Shown: in pieces, positions 43,467 through 51,278 of the stretch
Layout of the letters: the number at the start of each line of letters is the position of its first letter
Numbering within the stretch: the first letter of the stretch is position 1
Assembly (NCBI GenBank): GCA_002862135.1
Contig: PKCI01000218.1
Location: forward strand, 1-57,073
Length of the DNA: 57,073 bases
Direction: 5' to 3'
Source of the DNA: Verrucomicrobiota bacterium
GTDB taxonomy: Bacteria; Verrucomicrobiota; Verrucomicrobiia; Verrucomicrobiales; DEV007
Made by a program: the position numbers and the translations under genes
Notes under the pieces: generated by a model
The model's input: only the letters and a program-made list of their open reading frames with translations
Told to the model about the DNA's origin: nothing
Database searches by the model: none

Positions 43467-44714
43467 ATGCCGTCCTTTTCCTACACTGCCATCGACACCG
43501 CCGGAAAGCAGGTTTCCGGCAGCATCGTCGTGCGTAATAAGTCGGACGTGTATCGCGAGCTCGAGTCAAAGACGCTCACTCCGATTCGAGTCAATGCCCA
43601 GGCCGACGGAAAGGCGGAGAAGAAAAAGCGAAGCTTTGCCATCGGCGGCAGTGAGGATAAACACGGGCCTACCAAGCTGAAGCGCCCGGAACTGGTGCTT
43701 TTTACCGAAGAGTTGGCCGATCTGCTCGACGCTGGAATGCAACTGGAGCGAGCCCTCAAGATCCTGCACGAACGCCAGACCAACGTCTCCATTCGAGCGG
43801 CGGCCGGTGTGCTCCGGGACGAGATTCGTGAAGGGACTAGGTTCTCTAAAGCGCTTGCGAAATCTTCTCCCTCTTTTGATGAGCTCTATCGCAGCCTCGT
43901 GGCCGCGGGTGAGGCAAGCGGATCGCTGCCGGAGATCCTGCGACGTCTGGTGGTGAACTTGAAACAGCTCTTCAACCTGCAGCGCCGCACGGCCGGGGCG
44001 ATGATTTATCCGCTGACCGTGTTGCTGGCCTGCGTGATCCTGCTTTTTGTCTTCTCAACGGTCCTGATGCCCTCGCTCAGCGAAATGATGGAGAAAACGG
44101 GGCAGGACCTTCCCATGATCACCGAACTGCTCATCATGTTCACCGATTTCATGTCGAAGTGGTGGTGGGTGATTCTCGGAATCATTGTGATTTCAGCCAC
44201 GTCGTTCCGTGTTTACATCGGAACGGAAAAGGGGCACGCCTGGTGGGATGGCTACAAGATGCGAATGCCGGCGTTCGGGCCGGTGATCCTGGGACGCTTT
44301 TACGCCCAGTTCTGCCACACGCTTTCGAATTTGGTGAACAATGGAGTTCCTCTTCTCAACAGTTTGAAGCTTATTACCCGTGGAACTCCGAATCTCTATA
44401 TCCGCAACCACCTCGAGAATGTGGTGTTGGATGTTGGGGAAGGCACCAGCCTGGCGAAAGCGATGGAAACCACCGAAGCCTTTCCCGAAGCTCTCGTAGA
44501 TCGCGTGGCGATCGGTGAGCAAACGGGTGAGCTGGGTAAAGCATTCTCCAAGGCTGCGGCCAAGTATGATGAAGACCTCGACGTTCGTATCTCGCGATTG
44601 ACGACACTGGTCCCGACCGTCATGCTTGTTTTTGTTGCGATGATCGTAGGGGTCGTCGCCTATTGCATGATTAATACCATCTTCGGATCGATGGCCGGAA
44701 TCCGCGGTCGCTAG
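43467..44714 (+). CDS. gspF: Type II secretion inner-membrane protein GspF
   Basis: A 415-residue membrane protein with a short N-terminal soluble part (MPSFSYTAIDTAGKQVSG) and two T2SSF domains, each followed by hydrophobic segments: FTEELADLLDAGMQLERAL, FYAQFCHTLSNLVNNGVPLL and EQTGELGKAFSKAAAKYDED. It forms the inner-membrane platform with GspL and GspM. The start at ATG 43467 is preferred over TTG 43455. It is the first gene of the gspFGHIJK operon. Confidence 0.94.
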   Translation: MPSFSYTAIDTAGKQVSGSIVVRNKSDVYRELESKTLTPIRVNAQADGKAEKKKRSFAIGGSEDKHGPTKLKRPELVLFTEELADLLDAGMQLERALKILHERQTNVSIRAAAGVLRDEIREGTRFSKALAKSSPSFDELYRSLVAAGEASGSLPEILRRLVVNLKQLFNLQRRTAGAMIYPLTVLLACVILLFVFSTVLMPSLSEMMEKTGQDLPMITELLIMFTDFMSKWWWVILGIIVISATSFRVYIGTEKGHAWWDGYKMRMPAFGPVILGRFYAQFCHTLSNLVNNGVPLLNSLKLITRGTPNLYIRNHLENVVLDVGEGTSLAKAMETTEAFPEALVDRVAIGEQTGELGKAFSKAAAKYDEDLDVRISRLTTLVPTVMLVFVAMIVGVVAYCMINTIFGSMAGIRGR

Positions 44715-44739
44715 AAAAATTTATCCCAAAGAAAATTGT

Positions 44740-45171
44740 ATGAGACTGAGTCCTGACAAACGTAAACGGAAGGCACCGGGTTTTACCCTGGTGGAGCTAG
44801 TGATTGTGATCACGATCATCGCGGTCCTCGCTGGTTCCGGAATCTACCTGGTGGTAGGTTTCATTGACGATGCCAAGTATCAGCGGATCGATTCCGACCT
44901 CAAAGCGCTCGATATTGCGCTGAAGGCCTACGAGCGTAACAACTACTTCAAGCCCCCCGCCCACGAGCAGGGGCTCATGGCCTTGGTAGAGCGTCCCTCC
45001 GGCGATCCTCAGCCGGAGCGGTGGAGGCAGTATCTCGAAGAGGAAATGCTCGATCCCTGGGGAATTCCCTATCAATATCGTTTCCCCGCACAGCAGAGTT
45101 CCAAGAAGTATGACATCTTTTCCCTCGGCGAAGACGGCGTGGAAAGCGACGACGATGTCGGGAATTGGTAA
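44740..45171 (+). CDS. gspG: Major pseudopilin GspG
   Basis: A 143-residue prepilin with leader APG|FTLVELVIVITIIAVLAG and Glu at +5. The C-terminal half has DPWGIPYQYRFP and DIFSLGEDGVESDDDVGNW, the calcium-binding ending typical of GspG. It polymerises into the pseudopilus that drives substrates through the secretin. The gene overlaps gspH by 17 bp. Confidence 0.94.
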   Translation: MRLSPDKRKRKAPGFTLVELVIVITIIAVLAGSGIYLVVGFIDDAKYQRIDSDLKALDIALKAYERNNYFKPPAHEQGLMALVERPSGDPQPERWRQYLEEEMLDPWGIPYQYRFPAQQSSKKYDIFSLGEDGVESDDDVGNW

Positions 45172-45826
45172 GGCGATTTCCCGTCAACAGACCCGACCGG
45201 CGAACGGGGCTCGCGGCATGACGCTGGTCGAGCTCATCATCGCGATTTCAGTGCTGTCGATTCTCACCGGAATCGCTGTGCCTGCCATCGACAGCGCACA
45301 GCGTGCCCGCGTTGCGCGCGCGCCGGTCAATCAGCTCTATTCGATGGCTCGCGAAGTTCGGTTGCGCGCCATGTCTGAGCAGCGTCCCTACCAGGTTCTG
45401 TTCGACAATGAAGGCTTCAAAGCATCGAGATTTTACCACCCTTACGGCGGTCGCGAGGAATTCGATGAACTGAAGATGAAGCTCGATCAACTCGACCAGA
45501 GGGATGCGATTATCGAGGCGTCTCAAGCCCGCGGTATCGATATGTCCGGGCCACAGGAAGTGGATCTGCAACGGGAGCAGGTTGAAGAGGGGATTCGTTT
45601 TTTGAAAGAGTATGACCTCGAGAGTGGCGTCGAATATAAGCTCCGCTTCTGGGACGACACGGACTGGATCGATATGAACAGCGGAGAATTTCGACGCTGG
45701 GTGTTTCAGCCTTCAGGAATGTGCGAGCCGCTCAAGATTCAGGTGCAATCGGAGGGCGCTTTCTTTGAAATTGAATTTCATCCGCTGACGGCTGATGTGA
45801 AGCGGGAGCGTTCGTGGGTGGAATGA
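45155..45826 (+). CDS. gspH: Minor pseudopilin GspH
   Basis: A 223-residue prepilin. The leader contains ARG|MTLVELIIAISVLSILTG, with Glu at +5. It has a GspH-like soluble domain (QLYSMAREVRLRAMSEQRPY, GEFRRWVFQPSGMCEP). The start at ATG 45155 lies inside the end of gspG, which is the only ATG close to the leader. It ends in ATGA overlap with gspI. Confidence 0.85.
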   Translation: MSGIGKAISRQQTRPANGARGMTLVELIIAISVLSILTGIAVPAIDSAQRARVARAPVNQLYSMAREVRLRAMSEQRPYQVLFDNEGFKASRFYHPYGGREEFDELKMKLDQLDQRDAIIEASQARGIDMSGPQEVDLQREQVEEGIRFLKEYDLESGVEYKLRFWDDTDWIDMNSGEFRRWVFQPSGMCEPLKIQVQSEGAFFEIEFHPLTADVKRERSWVE

Positions 45827-46218
45827 TCGTGAACGGAAACAGTCGTGGTTACGCTTTGCTGGACGTCGTGCTGGCTGTGGCTCTGTTTGCCCTCACTGTC
45901 ACTGGCCTAGTTGGCGTTCTTCAAAGTATCAACGAGACCTCCGCTGAATTGGCGCGCGATCGCATGATCCAGCATCAGCTCACTTCGTTGCTCGCCGAAA
46001 CTAAGGTGATGCCGGTGAGCAGCATGAACAGCGAGCGCCTCGATGAAGTGACCGACATTACCTACCGGACTTTCGTCGGGGAGATGGAAGTGGACAACGG
46101 CGAGGGGAATGCGCTGAGTGATCTCTACATGCTCACGGCGGAGGCGGTATTCATGGATAGTGGCGAACCGCAGACCGAAACCGCGAGGATCATCATTTAC
46201 CAGCCGGAACGACGATGA
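45823..46218 (+). CDS. gspI: Minor pseudopilin GspI
   Basis: A 131-residue prepilin: SRG|YALLDVVLAVALFALT followed by LQSINETSAELARDRMIQHQ, then a compact GspI-sized domain. The +5 residue is Asp instead of the conserved Glu. The ATG start at 45823 overlaps the gspH stop (ATGA), and its own stop overlaps the gspJ start the same way. Confidence 0.83.
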   Translation: MIVNGNSRGYALLDVVLAVALFALTVTGLVGVLQSINETSAELARDRMIQHQLTSLLAETKVMPVSSMNSERLDEVTDITYRTFVGEMEVDNGEGNALSDLYMLTAEAVFMDSGEPQTETARIIIYQPERR

Positions 46219-47204
46219 GGAGAACTGTCAGAGGCGATACTTCGAGAGCAGCGTTTTCGCTGTTTGAAATCGTTATTGCCATGGCGATTCTGAGCATGAT
46301 TGCAACCGCAGTGCTTTCGGTTCTATGGCAGGCCGGAGATACAGCAGCGGAGCTTCGTTACTTAGATCGGAGAGACGAGGAAGTGAATCGCTTTGTCATG
46401 CTGCTTCGTGAATCGATTGAAGGTTTGCCACCCGACGCCACCATCACTATGGACCCGGCAGAGTCTTCGGAGTCGGGTAATCACGAGATGCTCCTTGAAA
46501 ATACCCCCACGGCTTTTGTTTTCGGCGAAATGATTGGCAGCGCAGAGGAAGCCTACATCGCGATGCGGCCGGAGAACAGTTTCGAAGGGATACCTACCTA
46601 CGAGTTGGCTTTGAGCAGGAATGATTTTTTTCCCGAAGATACTGACGGCAGTGGCATGGCGATTCGTTCCGGTGGCAGCGAGGATCTGGTTGCTGATGAG
46701 CAGGGGCGTTACTGGTTACCACTTCTTTCCGGGATTTCAGCAGCAACGTGGCGTTACTGGGATGAAGATCAGCAGGAGTGGATTGACGAGTGGACAGATG
46801 AAGAGGTCTTGCCCCCTTTGCTCGAGTTTGCCCTGATTGATGCGCCGGGCTCCAACCCTCAGCGTTTTGTTTTCGAAGTGCCGAATCGTCTCGTGAACCC
46901 AGAAGGAGAAACCCAAACGACTCCGGGAAGTAATTCCTCGACTCAGACTTCGACGACTTCGTCCTCGGGTGGGGGTGGTGGTGCCGCTCGACCCGGCGGG
47001 CCCGGAGTGCGATGGCCCGGTGGAGTGCGCGCCGGTGATCGTGGTCCCGGAGCTGGAGGACCTAGGAGTCCGGGAGGTCCGGGCGTTACCGGAGGGCGTG
47101 GACCCGGTGGTCCGGGAGGCGGAGGGCGTGGACCCGGTGGTCCGGGAGGCGGAGGTGGTAGTGGTCAAGGTGGTGGCGGCGGAACCGGAGGGGGCGGTCA
47201 ATGA
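46215..47204 (+). CDS. gspJ: Minor pseudopilin GspJ with Gly/Pro-rich tail
   Basis: A 329-residue prepilin. The leader is SRAA|FSLFEIVIAMAILSMIA: Glu at +5 is present, but the residue before the cut is Ala rather than Gly. Residues 50-225 form the GspJ domain (WLPLLSGISAATWRYWDEDQ, FVFEVPNRLVNPEG). The last ~100 residues are Ser/Thr-rich, then a Gly-Pro-Arg collagen-like tail. The tail includes a perfect 30-bp tandem duplication at 47091-47150. The tail is unlike normal GspJ and may be a spacer exposed in the periplasm, or a recent expansion. The stop overlaps gspK (ATGA). Confidence 0.85.
   Translation: MRRTVRGDTSRAAFSLFEIVIAMAILSMIATAVLSVLWQAGDTAAELRYLDRRDEEVNRFVMLLRESIEGLPPDATITMDPAESSESGNHEMLLENTPTAFVFGEMIGSAEEAYIAMRPENSFEGIPTYELALSRNDFFPEDTDGSGMAIRSGGSEDLVADEQGRYWLPLLSGISAATWRYWDEDQQEWIDEWTDEEVLPPLLEFALIDAPGSNPQRFVFEVPNRLVNPEGETQTTPGSNSSTQTSTTSSSGGGGGAARPGGPGVRWPGGVRAGDRGPGAGGPRSPGGPGVTGGRGPGGPGGGGRGPGGPGGGGGSGQGGGGGTGGGGQ
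47091..47150 (+). repeat. 30-bp perfect tandem repeat in gspJ
   Basis: Two exact copies of a 30-bp unit (47091-47120 and 47121-47150). Each encodes ten residues, GGRGPGGPGG. It lies in a larger GC-rich Gly-Pro tract and is likely to vary in copy number by slippage. Confidence 0.95.
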
Positions 47205-48127
47205 GACTTTCCTTCGTTCAGCGCTCTCGAGAGAGAGGCATGGCCCTTTTGCTGGTCCTAGTCACCGTCATGGCGCTGGTGCTGATCATCGGCACGTTGT
47301 GGGAGACGTGCCAGCCGGGTTGGGAAGAGAGCGATCTTGGCCGCGTTCGCTACAAGGCGGGGTTGCTTGCGGAGAGTGGTTTTGCTCTCGCTATGCACCC
47401 TGACATTGAACCCGGAGATGTGGCCTTACGGCAGGGATTCGGACCCGAGCAGGAAATACGTGTGTTGATTACCAGTGAGGGTGGCCGGATTCCGGTCAAC
47501 CGTTTGACTGATGAGCGATGGCGGGTTGCTCTTGTCGAGTTGTTTGTTCTCTGGGGCATGGACGCTGCAACAGCCAGTATTGCGACGGAGTCGTTGGCCG
47601 ACTGGATCGATGACGACAATGAGGTGCTCTCGAACGGGGCTGAGAATGCCTTCTACTCGAGCCTGGATCGTCCCGAGTTTCCGGCGAACCTGCCCTTTAC
47701 CTCACTGGAGCAAATGCTGTTCGTGCAAGGTATGGACGAAGTGGCCCGTTTCCAGCCGATGTGGCGTAACTACTTCACGATTCACAGCGACGGCTTGCTG
47801 GATCTCAATGCAGCGGAATGGGAAGCCATCGTGGCCGTTACCGGAACGACGCAGGATTCGGCGCTGAACTTTGTCGCGGTTCGAAATGGAGATGACGGTA
47901 TTCGCGGCACGATTGACGACTACCAGTTCATTGATATGGGCGAGGTGCAGGCTTTGCTCGGCCTGTCCGAAAACGAATATGCGGAGATTGCGGATCTCAT
48001 CTCCCTCGACAGCACGGTAATTCGCATCGAATCGGAAGGTCGCTACGGTGACTTCAAGGAGACGAGGGTGCTGCTGGCGACAGAATCTGGGAACGGGTGG
48101 TCTCCGCTGGCAAGATTTCGCAATTAG
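47201..48127 (+). CDS. gspK: Minor pseudopilin GspK
   Basis: A 308-residue minor pseudopilin: ERG|MALLLVLVTVMALVLIIG, without Glu at +5, as is normal for GspK. The soluble part has the GspK pattern: EGGRIPVNRLTDERW, SLADWIDDDNEVLSNGAENA, FTSLEQMLFVQGMD, LDLNAAEWEAIVAVTG. GspK caps the pseudopilus tip with GspI and GspJ. It is the last gene of the operon here; no gspL or gspM follows, so these must lie elsewhere. Confidence 0.9.
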   Translation: MRLSFVQRSRERGMALLLVLVTVMALVLIIGTLWETCQPGWEESDLGRVRYKAGLLAESGFALAMHPDIEPGDVALRQGFGPEQEIRVLITSEGGRIPVNRLTDERWRVALVELFVLWGMDAATASIATESLADWIDDDNEVLSNGAENAFYSSLDRPEFPANLPFTSLEQMLFVQGMDEVARFQPMWRNYFTIHSDGLLDLNAAEWEAIVAVTGTTQDSALNFVAVRNGDDGIRGTIDDYQFIDMGEVQALLGLSENEYAEIADLISLDSTVIRIESEGRYGDFKETRVLLATESGNGWSPLARFRN

Positions 48128-48152
48128 GCCTAAAGTGGCAGCGCCTTGCTCG

Positions 48153-48827
48153 ATGAAAATCGATATCGTCACCATCTTTCCGGAAATTGCTGAAGCGCCA
48201 CTGCGTTCCAGTATCATGGGGCGCGCTATCGACTCTGGTACAGTTGAAATCAACTTTCACAATCTTCGCGACTGGACCACGGACAAGCACAACAAGGTCG
48301 ATGACATTCCCTACGGTGGTGGACCGGGAATGGTGATGAAGCCGGAGCCGTTCTTTGCCGCCGTTGAGGAGTTGAAAACTGAAGAGTCCAAGGTGCTCCT
48401 GATGACACCCCAAGGGCAGCCATTCAGGCAGGCGACAGCAGAGCGGTTCGCCGGACTGTCCCACCTGATCATTCTTTGCGGGCATTACGAGGGCGTGGAT
48501 CACCGCGTCGTTGATGCACTCGTGGATGAAGAGATCTCTATCGGCGATTATGTGCTTACCAATGGAACCATTGCGGCAGCAGTGTTGGCTGATGCGGTCA
48601 TTCGACTGATTCCCGGTGTTCTCGGGGATGAAAGGTCCGCCCAGGAGGAGTCCTTTGCCGGCGATGGAACCCGGATTGAAGCGCCCCACTACACCCGGCC
48701 ACCGGATTTTCGGGGAATGGAGGTTCCAAAAGTGCTGTTGTCTGGGAATCACGCAGCGATCGATGGATGGCGCCATGAAAAAGCTGAGGAGCGCACTCGC
48801 CGAAACCGGCCGGATATAGTGGGGTGA
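48153..48827 (+). CDS. trmD: tRNA (guanine-37-N1)-methyltransferase
   Basis: A 224-residue SPOUT methyltransferase that makes m1G37 in tRNAs to prevent frameshifting. Motifs are MKIDIVTIFPE, DDIPYGGGPGMVMKPEPFF, LCGHYEGVDHRV, ISIGDYVLTNG (trefoil knot, SAM site) and HYTRPPDFRGMEVPKVLLSG. The start at 48153 begins right at the canonical MKIDIVTIFPE. It lies 25 bp after gspK and is not accompanied by rpsP, rimM or rplS, its usual partners. Confidence 0.96.
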   Translation: MKIDIVTIFPEIAEAPLRSSIMGRAIDSGTVEINFHNLRDWTTDKHNKVDDIPYGGGPGMVMKPEPFFAAVEELKTEESKVLLMTPQGQPFRQATAERFAGLSHLIILCGHYEGVDHRVVDALVDEEISIGDYVLTNGTIAAAVLADAVIRLIPGVLGDERSAQEESFAGDGTRIEAPHYTRPPDFRGMEVPKVLLSGNHAAIDGWRHEKAEERTRRNRPDIVG

Positions 48828-48840
48828 CGAATTATCAGGA

Positions 48841-50103
48841 CTACTGAGTCGCCTGAAAAATTCCTGCCGCTTTGTGCAGGGTTTCCTCCCACTCTTTCTC
48901 TTTTACGGAGTCGGCCACAATTCCGGCGCCGACGTGGAAGTGCAGTTGATCTCCCTCCTTAACCGCTGTGCGGATGGCGATGTTGAAACGACTCTCGCCG
49001 TTGAATCCGAAGCAGCCGATAGCGCCGGTATAGACTCCGCGCGGAGAGGGTTCGAGTTCATCGATGATTTCGCGGGAACGCTTCTTGGGAGCTCCGGTAA
49101 TACTGCCACCCGGGAAGCAGGCATGCAGGGCCTCTACGGGACTGATGTCGGGACGCAGGGTGCCTTCCACGGTGGAGACGAGGTGAAACACCTGGGCGAA
49201 GCGTTCAAGCTTGAGCAGTTCGGTCGCAGTAACGGTTCCAAACTCGCAGATCTGACCCAGGTCATTGCGCTCAAGGTCGGTGATCATGATCAGTTCGGCG
49301 ATCTCCTTGGTCGAGGTGATGAGATCGTAGGCGGACTTTTCATCCTGTTCGCGGTCGCGGAAACGGGGGCGGGTACCCTTGATGGGGCGCGTCTGGATGG
49401 TGCGCCCGCTCATGCTGAGAAACTGCTCGGGAGACGAGGAAATGATTTTGCGTTCGCCGAGATCGAGAAAGGCGGCGTAGGGAGCGGGGGAGCGTTCGCG
49501 AAGCCGATGGTAGAGATCGAGTGCTTCAAAATGGTCGCCAACGTGAGCTGAGAAGCGGTGGGAAAGGTTGACCTGGTAGATATCCCCCGCAGCGATGTAT
49601 TCCTGCGCTGTCGCCACCATGTTGCAGAATTGTTCACGCTGGATTTCGCCTATAAACTCGATGTCGGGAAAGGCGGGGAACGAAGCGGGTGGTTGCCGAT
49701 GGCTGGAGAGGTCTCCGACTTCGATCCAGTTTTGATTGTGGTGCTCGTAGACCAGGCAGTTGCGATAAAGACCGAAGGTGAATTCGCCTTCGTAAGTGAC
49801 GTAGCCGTAAAGGCCGGCACCGGGGAATCCGAGGTCCGGTGTCGAGTTCGATGAGGAGCTGTTCTCTTGGTAGGCCGCCTCGAGGGCACAGCGGTCGGAT
49901 TCGTCGAAGAGGTTACCGGTGATGACTTCCTCCGGCAGGGCCGTGATCAGGGAAAAGCGCGAGTAGGCGTCCGAGTCGGTGTCCTCTCCGGATGAAGATG
50001 AGTCCAGGTAAACGAACCCGCGAAGGTGCCGGAGCTCGCCTGCCAGCCGCGCCGGGGCCGGGAAATTCAGCCCGAGGCGCGGAGTTGTGGATTGACTCGC
50101 CAT
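48841..50103 (-). CDS. pabB: Aminodeoxychorismate synthase component I
   Basis: A 420-residue chorismate-using enzyme of the TrpE/PabB family. The signature TRPIKGTRPR has the PIKGT lysine typical of PabB (TrpE has PIAGT). Other motifs are DLERNDLGQICEFGTV, FPGGSITGAPKKRSREIIDE, GVYTGAIGCFGFNG and FHVGAGIVADS. It makes 4-amino-4-deoxychorismate for folate, with glutamine amidotransferase PabA supplying ammonia. No pabA or pabC is next to it. It converges with trmD. Confidence 0.93.
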   Translation of the reverse strand: MASQSTTPRLGLNFPAPARLAGELRHLRGFVYLDSSSSGEDTDSDAYSRFSLITALPEEVITGNLFDESDRCALEAAYQENSSSSNSTPDLGFPGAGLYGYVTYEGEFTFGLYRNCLVYEHHNQNWIEVGDLSSHRQPPASFPAFPDIEFIGEIQREQFCNMVATAQEYIAAGDIYQVNLSHRFSAHVGDHFEALDLYHRLRERSPAPYAAFLDLGERKIISSSPEQFLSMSGRTIQTRPIKGTRPRFRDREQDEKSAYDLITSTKEIAELIMITDLERNDLGQICEFGTVTATELLKLERFAQVFHLVSTVEGTLRPDISPVEALHACFPGGSITGAPKKRSREIIDELEPSPRGVYTGAIGCFGFNGESRFNIAIRTAVKEGDQLHFHVGAGIVADSVKEKEWEETLHKAAGIFQATQ

Positions 50104-50118
50104 ATGCGGTCGTTCAAA

Positions 50119-51168
50119 TCACACCGCGGCAATGACCCTATCAAGAAGCGCTTTTGTCGCCTTGATGCCGTCGACTTCACCGAGTTTTTTGCCTTCATAT
50201 TCGATGCCGATGTAACCTTTGTAGCCCGCGTCGCGGACGATTTGCATCATGCGTTCGAAGTTGGTGTGAATCTCGTTGCCGTTCTCGTCGAAGTCATGAG
50301 CCTTGGCGGAAACGCCTTTGGCAAAGGGCATCAGTTCCTCGACTCCTTTGTAGCGGTCGTAGCCGAGGCCAACGCTGTCTTCGCTATAGGCAGGATCGCC
50401 TTCATAGGGAGCCTTGTCGGCGGCATATTTTTCCGCATTGCCGCGATTCTTGGCGACGTAGAAATTGCCGTAGTCGGGAAGGGAGCCGCAGTTTCCCATG
50501 TCGACCGTGCTGAGCACGTTAGCGAGCCAGCCGCCATTGGAGGAAAGTCCACCGTGATTCTCGACGATCACGTTGAGTCCCATGGGAGCGGCGTGTTCGG
50601 AAAGTCGCTTGAGGCCATCAACGCAAAGGTCAGCCTGCTTCTCCGGGTTGATTTTGCCGTCGGAGGCGGCGTTCACGCGGATGCTGTGACAGCCGAGAAA
50701 ATTGGCGGCGTCGAGCCAGGCGTAGTGCCCCTCGATGGCGGCAGTGCGCTTGACAGCATCAGGATCACCCAGCCTGCCGACGCGGTCGCACATGATGAGA
50801 ATCGGGTTAACACCGTTATCGTCGCAGCGTTTCTTAAGATCCTGCATGTAAGCACCACTGGCCCCTCCCTTAGGCTGAATGCCGAGCGTATCGTGAGGCT
50901 CGCTTAGGAAAGAGTTCACAAACTCGACAGCATCAATGCCAAAGGTGTCCTTGGTGTATTTGGGGAAATCAAGGTTGTCGAGTTCCTTGGCTTTGAGGGC
51001 AACGTGAAGAGACCATTGAGCCAGCGAGATTTTGAAATCGGAACCCACAGGTGCTGGAGCTGAGATTTCTTCTGAACCTGACGGGCTGTCTCCGCAGGCG
51101 GATAGAAGGCCCCCTGTTGAGAGTGCTGCAGTCGTGGTAGTGATGAATCGGCGACGATTAAAGCTCAT
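50119..51168 (-). CDS. Tat/lipobox sugar phosphate isomerase/epimerase-like lipoprotein
   Basis: A 349-residue TIM-barrel protein of the xylose-isomerase-like family. The N-terminus combines a twin-arginine motif (SFNRRRFITTTTAALS) with a lipobox (LLSACG), so it is probably a Tat-exported lipoprotein. Barrel blocks include ISLAQWSLH, GIDAVEFVNSF, LGCHSIRVNA, LNVIVENHGGLSSNGGWL, MGNCGSLPDYGNFY and YIGIEYEGKKLGEVDGI. The metal-binding Glu and Asp positions look present. The substrate is unknown. It is the second such protein in the window, but differs from the one at 26806 by its lipobox. Confidence 0.86.
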   Translation of the reverse strand: MSFNRRRFITTTTAALSTGGLLSACGDSPSGSEEISAPAPVGSDFKISLAQWSLHVALKAKELDNLDFPKYTKDTFGIDAVEFVNSFLSEPHDTLGIQPKGGASGAYMQDLKKRCDDNGVNPILIMCDRVGRLGDPDAVKRTAAIEGHYAWLDAANFLGCHSIRVNAASDGKINPEKQADLCVDGLKRLSEHAAPMGLNVIVENHGGLSSNGGWLANVLSTVDMGNCGSLPDYGNFYVAKNRGNAEKYAADKAPYEGDPAYSEDSVGLGYDRYKGVEELMPFAKGVSAKAHDFDENGNEIHTNFERMMQIVRDAGYKGYIGIEYEGKKLGEVDGIKATKALLDRVIAAV

Positions 51169-51278
51169 GCCGCGAAGCTAGCAGGGTTAGTTGCGGGACT
51201 CAACCTTGTTTGAAAGACCTCTTTTTCTTTATTCTGCTCCTTTTTCTCCAGGTGGGCTCTAACGGAAAAAGAAAAGAA

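Noticed and set aside
46969-47200. GC-rich repeats as a CRISPR or REP array
   Set aside because: The repeats are in frame, contiguous without spacers, and encode the GspJ Gly-Pro tail.
50026-50907. 293-codon plus-strand frame
   Set aside because: It is antisense to pabB and the Tat isomerase-like gene and shows no family motif.
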